Made by a program: the position numbers and the translations under genes. The notes under the pieces are model-generated. The model was not told the origin of the DNA. It did no database searches and saw only the letters and a program-made list of their open reading frames with translations. A DNA stretch of 52,035 nucleotides from Reyranella sp. (lineage in GTDB: Bacteria; Pseudomonadota; Alphaproteobacteria; Reyranellales; Reyranellaceae), in NCBI GenBank assembly GCA_021732285.1, contig JAKFVH010000231.1:1-52035 (forward strand), written 5' to 3'. Shown piece by piece: positions 9,261 through 17,604 of the stretch (within the stretch, counting starts at the first letter, position 1; each line of letters begins with the position of its first letter).

Positions 9261-10298
9261 ATGCCATTAGCTCCTCCCGTTGGAGTCGTGATCGCAAATC
9301 ACAACAACTGCGCCTTCGTCGAGAAGGCGATCGATTCAGTGGCCCACCAGACTGTCCGCGATCTGCAGGTCGTCGTCGTCGACGATGCCTCGACGGACGT
9401 GTCGGACGAGGTCATCCGCCGCTGCCTCGCGCGCCTTGGTGACACGCGGTTTCGCTACGTGAAGCTCGGGACCAACCTCGGCCAGGCCGGCGCCTTGCGG
9501 CGTGGCATGGGCGGGCTCGACACGCCGTTCGTCTGCTTCCTCGATTCGGACGACCTCTGGTACGACGACTTCGTCGCCCGGCACCTCGCAGTCCACATGA
9601 ACGCCGACTTTCCCGTCGCGCTGACCTATTGCGATTCGCACATCATCGACGCCGACGACCGGATCCTGGCAGGGACCGCCTGGTGGTTCGATTCCGACAA
9701 GCCGCAGGCCAAGGTGCAGCGGGCGATCACGCCGGCGCTGACGCCGGCCTTCGACCCGGCCCGCGGCGAGCTCACCTATCCGCGCAGCGACGGCGTCACC
9801 TTCCATCCGCAGTGGACCCCGGCGGGCGCCACCAACACGACGGCGAGCATGATGTTCCGCCGCGCCTTCGTCGATCTCGTGCTCGTGCCGCCGAGCCACG
9901 AGCTCCGACTCTACGTCGACTTCTACCTGTCGACCTTCGCCTGCCTGATGACCGGCGCGATCGCCATCCAGGACGCGCTTTACGGCTATCGCATGCATGG
10001 CGGTAACAGCCATTCCGACGCCACCGTGCCCGGCGGCGCCTACAACTCCGCGAAGCGAGAGTGGGAGCCGATCCGCGCCTACGTGCTGAAGATGGTCCAG
10101 AGGGTCCTGCGCGACGAAGCCGAGGCGCTGCGGCTGACCTTCGGCGAGGAACGCCATTCGATTGCCGAGCGGCTGATGGCGGAAGCGGTCGGCGCACTGG
10201 CGATGGAACGCGCGGCGCCGGCGAAGGCACGGCTGCCGGAGCTGGTGCTGGGCCTGCTGGACGGGCTGTCGCGCCTCGGCCTGCGCGGGCGGTCGTGA
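9261..10298 (+). CDS. Family 2 glycosyltransferase (GT-A fold)
   Basis: This 345-residue protein has a clear GT2 core: VGVVIANHNNCAFVEKAIDS at 7-26, the nucleotide-binding VVVVDDAST at 37-45, and the metal-binding DxD motif in FLDSDDLW (D95-S96-D97). It would transfer a sugar from a nucleotide donor on the cytoplasmic face. There is no signal peptide and no membrane span. Two more glycosyltransferases follow (10434, 11315), then a type I exporter, so it probably belongs to a glycan or glycoconjugate assembly set. Acceptor and sugar are unknown. The ATG at 9261 is the earliest start that keeps the N-terminal strand; its ribosome site is weak. Confidence 0.88.
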   Translation: MPLAPPVGVVIANHNNCAFVEKAIDSVAHQTVRDLQVVVVDDASTDVSDEVIRRCLARLGDTRFRYVKLGTNLGQAGALRRGMGGLDTPFVCFLDSDDLWYDDFVARHLAVHMNADFPVALTYCDSHIIDADDRILAGTAWWFDSDKPQAKVQRAITPALTPAFDPARGELTYPRSDGVTFHPQWTPAGATNTTASMMFRRAFVDLVLVPPSHELRLYVDFYLSTFACLMTGAIAIQDALYGYRMHGGNSHSDATVPGGAYNSAKREWEPIRAYVLKMVQRVLRDEAEALRLTFGEERHSIAERLMAEAVGALAMERAAPAKARLPELVLGLLDGLSRLGLRGRS

Positions 10299-10310
10299 TG
10301 GTTCCAAACA

Positions 10311-10433
10311 CCGTCATCCCGACCGGAGCCGCGCGCAGCGCGGCGAAGTGGAGGGACCTATTCTGTCGGCGCATCGTCAAGAACAGGTCCCTCGACTACG
10401 CCGCCTTTCAGGCAGCTCCGCTCGGGATGACGG
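10311..10433. repeat. Composite palindromic repeat abutting a start codon
   Basis: The outer 19-base arms (10311-10329, 10415-10433) pair with one mismatch (CCGTCATCCCGA... against ...TCGGGATGACGG). An inner pair (10351-10363, 10381-10393, with GGGACCT at its core) also matches with one mismatch. I recognise this as the GTCATCCCG-type dispersed palindrome common in Bradyrhizobium-like genomes. The ATG of the next gene is the very next base (10434), so the element supplies that gene's 5' context. Confidence 0.8.
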
Positions 10434-11318
10434 ATGAATAGAAGCGCCGTCTTCACCGGCGTGGCGCGGGACTGTGCCGTGCATCTGCCAGGTGTGCTCG
10501 ATAACCTCACGCGCTTCGCGGCGGCTTATCGCGCGGCGTCCTTCCTGTTCGTCGTCAGCGACAGCAAGGACGACACGCGTGCGATCCTGGAACGCTGGCT
10601 GGCCGATGGGCGGTCCGGCCGGGTGATCGATCTCGGCACCCTGGAAGAGCGGCTGACAAAGCGGACCGAGCGGATTGCCTTCGCCCGCAACACCGGCCTC
10701 GACGAGATTGCCCGCAGCGGGCATGCCGGCCACGACCACCTCGTCGTCGCCGATCTCGACGATGTCTTGGCCCAGCCCGTCGACGCCGACGCCTTCGCCC
10801 GGGCGGCGGCCTGGCTCGATGGCGATCCGGCGCGCGCCGGCGTCACGGCCAGCGCCATGCCGCGCTACTACGACGTCTGGGCGCTTCGCCACGAGCGCTG
10901 GTGTCCCGACGATTGCTGGCATCCGATCTGGGGCCGCCCAACCGACGAGACCTTCGAAGCGGCCAAGTTCCGCGAAGTCTTCACGCGGCAGATCGTGATC
11001 CCATCGTCGCTGCCGCCGATCGCCGTGCGCTCGGCCTTCGGCGGGCTCGGCATCTATCGCCTGTCCGCCGCGCTAAAGGCCCGCTACCACGGCGTCGATG
11101 CAAAGGGGCACGAGACGTCCGAGCACGTCGCCTTCAACACGGCGATCGGCCGCGCCGGCGGACGGCTTCACATCTTCCCCGCGCTGCAGGTGCACGCGCC
11201 GCGCCAGCATCTCTACCAGCCGTCGGAATTCAAATGGCGCTGGCGCATGACCATGATGGCGCGGCGCACGGCCGAGATCGCGCGGCCGTCGTGGCGCCGG
11301 ATGCTCGCTTCGACATGA
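10434..11318 (+). CDS. CAP59-like glycosyltransferase
   Basis: This 294-residue cytoplasmic protein resembles the CAP59/alpha-1,3-mannosyltransferase-like family (PF11735): ARDCAVHLPGVLDNL near the N-terminus, FVVSDSKDDTRAILERW at 39-55, RTERIAFARNTGLDEI at 77-92, and an acidic, probably metal-binding VADLDDV at 105-111. It likely transfers a sugar, but substrate and linkage cannot be read from sequence. ATG at 10434 lies flush against a palindromic repeat, with only a weak ribosome site inside the repeat arm. It overlaps the next glycosyltransferase by four bases (ATGA). Confidence 0.7.
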   Translation: MNRSAVFTGVARDCAVHLPGVLDNLTRFAAAYRAASFLFVVSDSKDDTRAILERWLADGRSGRVIDLGTLEERLTKRTERIAFARNTGLDEIARSGHAGHDHLVVADLDDVLAQPVDADAFARAAAWLDGDPARAGVTASAMPRYYDVWALRHERWCPDDCWHPIWGRPTDETFEAAKFREVFTRQIVIPSSLPPIAVRSAFGGLGIYRLSAALKARYHGVDAKGHETSEHVAFNTAIGRAGGRLHIFPALQVHAPRQHLYQPSEFKWRWRMTMMARRTAEIARPSWRRMLAST

Positions 11319-12544
11319 AGGCGCTGATCATCGATCCGGCGGTGCACTCGCTGGGCGGCCACCACTTCAACGCGGTACAGCGCCTGCAGGCCGAGCTTGC
11401 CGGACGGGGCGTGGCCGCACCGTGCCTGGGATCGGCCTACGCCGATCGCCGCGTCGTCGAGGAGCTCACCTGCGCGCCGACATTCACGCGGTCAGTCTAC
11501 GGACGATCCTATGCGACGTCTGGCGAGTTTGCCGACAGCGTCGAGGAGACCGGCCGGCAGTTGGCCGAGGCCATGCGTCGGTCGGGCACGCCCGATCTCG
11601 TCATCCTGCCCTGCTGCGATCAGGTGTCGGCGATGGCGCTGGCACGACAGCTGAAGCGCTCGTGGTCACGGCCACGGCCGCGCATCCTGCTGTGGCTGCT
11701 CTACGGACCGCATCATCTCAAGACACCGGACGATCCTTCGTCGGCAGGACTAGACCGCGAAGCGCGTGCCGCGTTCGCCGAGCTCGCCGCCACCGCGGGC
11801 GGCATCGAGGCCTATTGCGAGACCCCGGCGATGGCCGACTTCTATCGCGGCCTGGTGCCGTTCGAGGTCGGCGTCATGCCGGGCCCGGGACTGGCCGCGC
11901 GCGCCCGCGCCATCCGGGCGGCAGGCGGGCCGCCGGTCGTCGCCTGCATCGGCTTCGCCAATCGGGCCAAGGGCTATCGCCTGCTGCCGCAGGCCATCCG
12001 GCATGTCCTCGACCGTCATCGCGACGTCAGGTTCATGATCCACGGTATCGTCAAGGGATCCGATGCCGAGGCCGACCAGCCGATGTTCGATCGTCTGGCC
12101 ACACTCGGCGAGCGGGTCGAGGTGCGCCAGGAGGTGCTCACCTCTGACGAGTATCTGGCCCGGTTGGCCGAGGCCGACCTGTTGCTGCTGCCCTACGACC
12201 CCGATGTGTACCGCCGGCGCGGCTCGGGGGTGTTCACGGATGCTCACCACGTCGGCATCCCCGTCGTCGCCCCGAAGGACTGCGCTTTTGCCCGGACGGC
12301 CTTCGACGACGGGTGGGGCGTGGCGATGACGGAATATGACGGCAAAAGCCTTGGTATTGCGGTCCTGGACGCTCTCGATCGACTGGCTTCGCTCAGCGCC
12401 TGTGCGACCGAGGCTGCCGGCCAGGTGCGCGACGACCTTGGCCGTGTCCTCAGTACCGCGGTCGAAGGCCTTGGCGACCGGCCGGCCGTCCTGGCCGGGC
12501 TTTTACGCCGATTCCGGCCGGGAAACGCGCCGAGACCTGCCTAA
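11315..12544 (+). CDS. Family 4-like glycosyltransferase (GT-B fold)
   Basis: This 409-residue protein has a two-domain GT-B layout. The N-terminal domain opens with LIIDPAVHSLGGHHFNAVQR, the usual glycine-rich acceptor loop. The C-terminal domain has the strand VVACIGFANRAKGYRLLPQA, then LLLLPYDPDVYRRRGSGVF and EALALGVPVV-like DAHHVGIPVVAPKD, where donor-sugar binding is expected. ATG at 11315 overlaps the preceding stop (ATGA), so the two glycosyltransferases are translationally coupled. The frame is open much further upstream, but that part is antisense or out-of-frame to the CAP59-like gene and is not used. About 107 bases separate it from the secretion ATPase. Confidence 0.8.
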   Translation: MKALIIDPAVHSLGGHHFNAVQRLQAELAGRGVAAPCLGSAYADRRVVEELTCAPTFTRSVYGRSYATSGEFADSVEETGRQLAEAMRRSGTPDLVILPCCDQVSAMALARQLKRSWSRPRPRILLWLLYGPHHLKTPDDPSSAGLDREARAAFAELAATAGGIEAYCETPAMADFYRGLVPFEVGVMPGPGLAARARAIRAAGGPPVVACIGFANRAKGYRLLPQAIRHVLDRHRDVRFMIHGIVKGSDAEADQPMFDRLATLGERVEVRQEVLTSDEYLARLAEADLLLLPYDPDVYRRRGSGVFTDAHHVGIPVVAPKDCAFARTAFDDGWGVAMTEYDGKSLGIAVLDALDRLASLSACATEAAGQVRDDLGRVLSTAVEGLGDRPAVLAGLLRRFRPGNAPRPA

Positions 12545-12651
12545 GTTCGGCTCGAATCGGCGTGCATTGACGGCAACTGTGGTAAGTTCCAGTGGTACAG
12601 CGATAGTCACGTTCAACCGTGGTTTTTCAAGGACATAGGACCCAGCGCTCA

Positions 12652-14427
12652 ATGTTGCCGGCAAGACCAGCCCAGAAGCGGAACTCGGAACTGTCCGCCG
12701 CCCTCGCCCGCTGCCGCCACGCCCTGATCGGCATCGGCGTGTTCACGGCCGCCATCAACCTGCTGCAGCTGACCGGCCCGCTGTTCATGCTGGAAGTCTA
12801 CGACCGCGTGCTGCCCGGCCGCAGCATCCCCACCCTGGTGGCGATCAGCGCCCTCGCGCTGGTGATGTTCGCCTTCCAGGGCCTGCTCGACATCCTGCGC
12901 AGCCGCGTGCTGGTGCGTATCTCGGCCTCGGTCGACGAGACGCTGAGCCATCGCGTCTTCGACCTCGCCACCAAACTGCCGCTCAAGGCCATCACGCCAC
13001 CCTCCTTCCAGCCGGTGCACGACCTCGACCGCATCCGCTCGTTCACGTCGACGGTCGGCCCGGCGGCCTTCTTCGACCTGCCGTGGATGCCGCTCTATCT
13101 CGGCATCTGCTTCATCTTCCATCCGCTGATCGGCTGGGCGGCGACGGTTGGCGGCCTGATCCTGATCGGCATCACCATCGCCACCGAGTTTTTGAGCCGC
13201 CAGCCGGCGCGCGAGGCGGCCTCCGTCGCCGAGGGCCGCATAGGGCTCGCCGAAGCGAGCCGCCGCAATGCCGAGGTCGTGCAGGCCATGGGCATGTCGG
13301 CCCGTCTCAACACCCTGTGGCACGACCACAACCGGCGCAATCTCGCCGCCCAGCAGCGCGTCGCCGACATCTCGGGCGGCATGGCGGCACTCTCCAGGAT
13401 CCTGCGCATGGTGCTGCAGTCGGCCGTGCTCGGCATCGGCGCGTGGCTGGTGATCAACCAGCAGGCCACCGCCGGCATCATCATCGCGAGCTCGATCCTG
13501 ACCTCGCGCGCGCTGGCGCCGGTCGAAGTCACCCTCGCCCATTGGCGCAGCTTCATCTCGGCGCGCCAGAGCTGGCGGCGGCTGAACGGACTGCTCGGCG
13601 CGGTACCGGCCGAGCAGTCGCGCATGGACCTGCCGCGTCCCAAGGAGACGCTGACGATCGAAGCAGTCGGCATCAACCCGCCCGGCACCAACCGCATCGT
13701 CGTCCAGGGTGTCGCCTTCCAGCTCAAGGCGGGCCAGGGACTGGGCGTGATCGGGCCCAGCGCTTCGGGCAAGTCGTCGCTGGTGCGGGCGATCGTGGGC
13801 GTGTGGCCCGCCCTCCAGGGCAAGATCCGCATCGATGGCGCCGCCATCGACCAGTGGACGCCCGAGACGCTCGGCCCGCATGTCGGCTACCTGCCGCAGG
13901 ACATGGAGCTGTTCGCGGGCAGCGTCGCCGAGAACATCTCGCGCTTCGAGCCCGACGCCCCGTCGGAAAAGGTGATCGCCGCGGCCAGGGCGGCCAGCGT
14001 CCATGAGCTGATCCTGGGACTGCCCAACGGCTACGAGACCCAGGTCGGCGATTCCGGCAATTCCCTGTCGGCCGGCCAGCGCCAGCGGATTGGGCTCGCC
14101 CGCGCGCTCTATGGTGATCCCTTCCTGGTCGTGCTCGACGAACCCAACTCCAACATCGACCGCGAAGGCGACGAGGCGCTGACCAAGGCGATCCTCGGCG
14201 TGCGGGCGCGCGGCGGCGTCGTCGTCGTGGTCTGCCACCGGCCGTCGGCGCTGGCCGGCGTCGACATGGTTCTGGTCATGCTGAACGGTCGCCAGCAGGC
14301 GTTCGGACCCAAGGAGCAGGTATTGCAGCCGCCGCCGCAGCAACAGCCGACGGCAACGCCGGCCGCACGCCTGGTCCAGCCGATGACGGTGCATGCCGGC
14401 GGCCGGCCGCAGGAGAAGGCACCGTGA
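12652..14427 (+). CDS. Type I secretion system permease/ATPase (PrtD/HlyB-like)
   Basis: This 591-residue ABC exporter half has a membrane domain in the first ~310 residues, opening with the PrtD-type FTAAINLLQLTGPLFMLEVY and DRVLPGRSIPTL. The ATPase domain has Walker A GPSASGKSS near 366, signature LSAGQRQRIGLARAL near 472, and Walker B FLVVLDEPNSNID near 492. It lacks the N-terminal C39 peptidase domain, as in the PrtD group. The tail is unusually rich in Pro and Gln (PPPQQQPTATP). ATG at 12652 is chosen; GTG at 12619 would add 11 residues. It overlaps the adaptor gene by four bases. No RTX substrate or TolC-type outer-membrane gene is in the window. Confidence 0.9.
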   Translation: MLPARPAQKRNSELSAALARCRHALIGIGVFTAAINLLQLTGPLFMLEVYDRVLPGRSIPTLVAISALALVMFAFQGLLDILRSRVLVRISASVDETLSHRVFDLATKLPLKAITPPSFQPVHDLDRIRSFTSTVGPAAFFDLPWMPLYLGICFIFHPLIGWAATVGGLILIGITIATEFLSRQPAREAASVAEGRIGLAEASRRNAEVVQAMGMSARLNTLWHDHNRRNLAAQQRVADISGGMAALSRILRMVLQSAVLGIGAWLVINQQATAGIIIASSILTSRALAPVEVTLAHWRSFISARQSWRRLNGLLGAVPAEQSRMDLPRPKETLTIEAVGINPPGTNRIVVQGVAFQLKAGQGLGVIGPSASGKSSLVRAIVGVWPALQGKIRIDGAAIDQWTPETLGPHVGYLPQDMELFAGSVAENISRFEPDAPSEKVIAAARAASVHELILGLPNGYETQVGDSGNSLSAGQRQRIGLARALYGDPFLVVLDEPNSNIDREGDEALTKAILGVRARGGVVVVVCHRPSALAGVDMVLVMLNGRQQAFGPKEQVLQPPPQQQPTATPAARLVQPMTVHAGGRPQEKAP

Positions 14428-15716
14428 ACATCCAGCAATCCCTCCGCCGCCATCTCGCGATCGGCGTCGCCTCCGTGGCCGTCCTGATGTTCATCGTCTT
14501 CGGCTGGGGGACGCTCAGCGAGATCTCGGGCGCGGTCATCGCTCCGGGCAAGCTGGTGGTCGACAGCAACGTCAAGAAGGTGCAGCACCCGACCGGCGGC
14601 GTGGTCGGCGACCTCAGGGTCAAGGACGGCGACCGCGTCAAGAAGGGCGACATCGTGGTGCGCCTCGACGAGACGCAGGCCCGCACCAGCCTCGCCATCG
14701 TCACCAAGGCGCTCGACGAGATGGACGCGCGCCAGGCCCGCCTCGAGGCCGAGCGCGACGGCGCCGACAAGGTCACCTTCCCGGCCGATCTCGCCGCCCG
14801 CGACAAGGAGCCTGACGTCACGGCGGCAATGAAGAGCGAACAGCGCCTGTTCGAGCTGCGCCGCTCGGCGCGCGAGGGCCAGAAGGCGCAGCTGCTCGAG
14901 CAGGTCGACCAGCTCCGCCAGCAGATCGTCGGCAACGACGAGCAGGTGGCGGCCAAGACCAAGGAGATCGAGTGGAACCAGCAGGAGCTGGGCGGCATCC
15001 GCGGCCTGTGGAAGCAGAATCTGGTCCCGTTCAATCGCGTGACCACCCTGGAGCGCGACTCCGCGCGCCTGCACGGCGAGCGCGGCGCGCTGACCGCCTC
15101 GATCGCCCAGGCCAAGGGACGCATCGCCGAGATCCAGCTGAAGATCCTGCAGGTCGACGAAGACCTGCGCACCGAGGTCGGCAAGGAGCTGGCAGAGATC
15201 CGCGGCAAGCGCGCCGAGCTCACCGAGCGGCGGGTTGCGGCCGAGGACCAGCTGAAGCGCATCGACCTGGTGGCGCCGCAGGACGGCACGGTCTTCCAGC
15301 GCGCCGTCCACACGGTGGGCGGCGTGATCCAGGCCGGCGAGGTGCTGATGCTTGTCGTGCCCGACTCCGATGAGCTGATCATCGAGGCCAAGGTGGCGCC
15401 GCAGGACGTCGACCAGATCCACATCGGGCAGCCTGCCGTCGTGCAATTCGCCGCCTTCAACCGCCGGACCACGCCGGAGCTGAACGGCGAGGTGATCGGC
15501 CTCGGCGCCGACATCACCCAGGACGACAAGCGCAACGAGGCCTTCTACGCCGTGCGCATCCGCATCTCCGACAAGGAGCTGGCGCGCATGGAAGGCCTGC
15601 AGCCGATGGCCGGCATGCCGGTCGAGGTCTTCATCAAGACCTCGCCGCGCACGGTGGTGTCCTATCTCACCAAGCCCCTGCGCGAGCAGGTCGACCGGGC
15701 GTTCCGCGGGCGCTGA
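14424..15716 (+). CDS. HlyD-family type I secretion adaptor (PrtE-like)
   Basis: This 430-residue periplasmic adaptor links the inner-membrane exporter to an outer-membrane channel. One membrane span lies at about 11-32, followed by the biotinyl-lipoyl-like half GAVIAPGKLVVDSNVKKVQH, a long alpha-helical hairpin between about 90 and 280 (many EQVDQLRQQIV-type heptads), the second lipoyl half LVAPQDGTVFQRAVHT, and a beta-barrel ending in GMPVEVFIKTSPRTV. Start GTG at 14424 overlaps the ATPase stop (GTGA). It ends 18 bases from a convergent gene. Confidence 0.92.
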   Translation: MNIQQSLRRHLAIGVASVAVLMFIVFGWGTLSEISGAVIAPGKLVVDSNVKKVQHPTGGVVGDLRVKDGDRVKKGDIVVRLDETQARTSLAIVTKALDEMDARQARLEAERDGADKVTFPADLAARDKEPDVTAAMKSEQRLFELRRSAREGQKAQLLEQVDQLRQQIVGNDEQVAAKTKEIEWNQQELGGIRGLWKQNLVPFNRVTTLERDSARLHGERGALTASIAQAKGRIAEIQLKILQVDEDLRTEVGKELAEIRGKRAELTERRVAAEDQLKRIDLVAPQDGTVFQRAVHTVGGVIQAGEVLMLVVPDSDELIIEAKVAPQDVDQIHIGQPAVVQFAAFNRRTTPELNGEVIGLGADITQDDKRNEAFYAVRIRISDKELARMEGLQPMAGMPVEVFIKTSPRTVVSYLTKPLREQVDRAFRGR

Positions 15717-15734
15717 CGGCCGGCGCCATCGGCG

Positions 15735-17585
15735 TCAGGTCAGGCGAATGAAGTCGTTGCCGGCGAATGGCCGGCTTCCCTGCTTGGCGTTCGCACCGTC
15801 GTTGCCGCCGTCCGCATTGGTATTGCCTTCGACGGTGTCGAAGCGCGCATCGTTCACCGACAGAACGAAGCCCGTGTGAGAGAAGGTCGCGCCGTCGCGG
15901 ACGGCGAAGATGTAGCCTGGCTTGAGCTTCGAGCGACGCTCCTGCGGTGTCTGGAGCTCGGCCTGATTCACCAGCCGCCCTGAGGCCCTGGCGTCGTCGA
16001 CGAGCGACGGTACCCCGACTTGCCGCTTGAACGGCATGCCGATCTTCAGCTCGCGGCAGGCTTGGTCGACGACGAAGCAGACGAAGCCCGCGCACCATAG
16101 CTGGTCCGCGCCGTCGCGCCCCGCCATGTAGAGCCTGACCCACGGGCCGAGGTTGTTGCCGCCGATCTCGATAGGCTTCTGTGCCAGGTGCTGCTTGGCG
16201 ATCGTGATCGCAAGCTCGTCGAGCGGCATCGCACTGGCGTTCTCGATCTTTACGAGCACCTTTCGCATCGGCGCCGTCAACAGGTCCCACGTCTGTTCGT
16301 CGAGTTCCCCCGACGGTGGCCGCCCCTGGCTGGTCTGGAACGCCTTGAGCTGATCGGTGGTCGTTGGGCCAAAGTCCGAATCGAGGGGCGCCGCGAAGCC
16401 GTGGATCCGCAGCCACTCCTGCATGCGCTTGACGCCGGTGCCTCCCGCGCCCTGCTTGAGCAACCCCGGATAGGCAAGCTCGCGGGCAATGTGCGGAATG
16501 GCGGCCGCGCTGGCGTCGACGGCGACCGGGCTGACAGGCGGCGGCACTGCTGGATTGGCGGCGGGCGGCGCTGGCGTATTGGCGGCCACGGCCACTGCCG
16601 GATTGGCGGCCGGCGCCACTTGCTGTTCGACCGTCACGGCGCCGAGATCGACCAGAGCCTTCAGGATGACAGCGGCACCGAGCTGGCCAGACACGAACTC
16701 GGGATCGAATACCCCGTCGCGGACATACTTGCCTTTCTTGTAGTGCGTCGAGCCGCTCCACAGGTAGGGCGTGGGAATGCCGCGGCGCTTGTACTCGTTG
16801 TTGATGCCGTTGTAGCGGTGCCAGTTGAACAGGACGTTCGGCAGCGACCAGTCCGTGACGCGATCGAGCCGCTCGAACTGTATGGCGTCGCGCGCGCTCT
16901 GCTCCCAGGTGAACGGCGGCGCGCCGGCCGCCGGACGACCCGGAGGAACCTGGACGGTCCGTCCCGACAGCGGATCGCCGTTATGCAGATGCTGGTCGAA
17001 CCGCATGCTGCATTCCATGCAATGGACGACGGCAACGAACCACCACGGCACCTGCGTGCCGGCGACCGCGGTCGTATAGCGTGCTTGGGCAGCGACGATC
17101 TTCTGGGCCATCGCCGTCGCCTGCTTCTGCCAGTCGGCGCTGCTGATCACGAGCGTATTCCAGAGCTGTCGGTAGTTTTCCGACCATTCGGCGCTGACCT
17201 GCGGGACGGTCGTCGGGGGCAGCGGCTCGGCGACAGGCGGCGGTGGTGGCGCGGCGGGGCCGGCGTCCGCGAAGTCGTTTGGCGGCAGGTCCTTGGCCCT
17301 GAAAGGGCGCTCATGATTGGCCGGCGCTTGGGCGGTTCCGAACGGCCACGCCAGGACGGCGCGGGTCAGCGCCTCCAGGCGGGTCCGGTAGCCGACGAGG
17401 CGATTGGCGGCAGCCTGAAGGTCGGCGAGGGCGAGCCGATCCAGCTCGTCGTCGATTTCACCCAGGAGATCCCGGAGCTGCTCCCTCTTTGCAGTGTCGC
17501 CTGCGTCTCTCGCCGCCCGGCTTTCGGCGGCGACCTTGGCGCGCAAGGCTTCGAGTTCGGCTTGTGTCTCTGGAAGTGTTGCCAT
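15735..17585 (-). CDS. Multi-module peptidoglycan hydrolase: lysozyme-like, peptidoglycan-binding and CHAP-like domains
   Basis: The 616 residues fall into clear modules. 1-75: charged helical or coiled-coil segment. 85-130: Pro/Ala-rich linker. About 170-315: lysozyme-like domain with VVHCMECSMRFDQHLHNGDP (E191 the likely acid), DWSLPNVLFNWHRYNGINN and PYLWSGSTHYKKGKYV. 320-365: Ala/Pro linker. About 375-438: PG_binding_1 domain (GTGVKRMQEWLRIHGF...). About 455-616: CHAP/NlpC-like domain with WCAGFVCF (C498), FSHTGFVLS (H570) and VEGNTN (E586). It could therefore cut both the glycan and the peptide part of murein. There is no recognisable signal peptide. It lies 19 bases after a lipoprotein gene on the same strand. 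A prophage origin is possible, but no other phage gene is near. Confidence 0.8.
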   Translation of the reverse strand: MATLPETQAELEALRAKVAAESRAARDAGDTAKREQLRDLLGEIDDELDRLALADLQAAANRLVGYRTRLEALTRAVLAWPFGTAQAPANHERPFRAKDLPPNDFADAGPAAPPPPPVAEPLPPTTVPQVSAEWSENYRQLWNTLVISSADWQKQATAMAQKIVAAQARYTTAVAGTQVPWWFVAVVHCMECSMRFDQHLHNGDPLSGRTVQVPPGRPAAGAPPFTWEQSARDAIQFERLDRVTDWSLPNVLFNWHRYNGINNEYKRRGIPTPYLWSGSTHYKKGKYVRDGVFDPEFVSGQLGAAVILKALVDLGAVTVEQQVAPAANPAVAVAANTPAPPAANPAVPPPVSPVAVDASAAAIPHIARELAYPGLLKQGAGGTGVKRMQEWLRIHGFAAPLDSDFGPTTTDQLKAFQTSQGRPPSGELDEQTWDLLTAPMRKVLVKIENASAMPLDELAITIAKQHLAQKPIEIGGNNLGPWVRLYMAGRDGADQLWCAGFVCFVVDQACRELKIGMPFKRQVGVPSLVDDARASGRLVNQAELQTPQERRSKLKPGYIFAVRDGATFSHTGFVLSVNDARFDTVEGNTNADGGNDGANAKQGSRPFAGNDFIRLT

Positions 17586-17604
17586 GGCCCCGCTCCACCC
17601 CTAT

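Noticed and set aside
10901-11314. N-terminal extension of the GT4-like gene
   Set aside because: This part overlaps the CAP59-like gene out of frame and gives an Arg-rich sequence; the ATGA junction at 11315 is a better start.
12649-14394. 581-codon minus-strand frame
   Set aside because: Antisense to the type I secretion ATPase with composition typical of a shadow frame.
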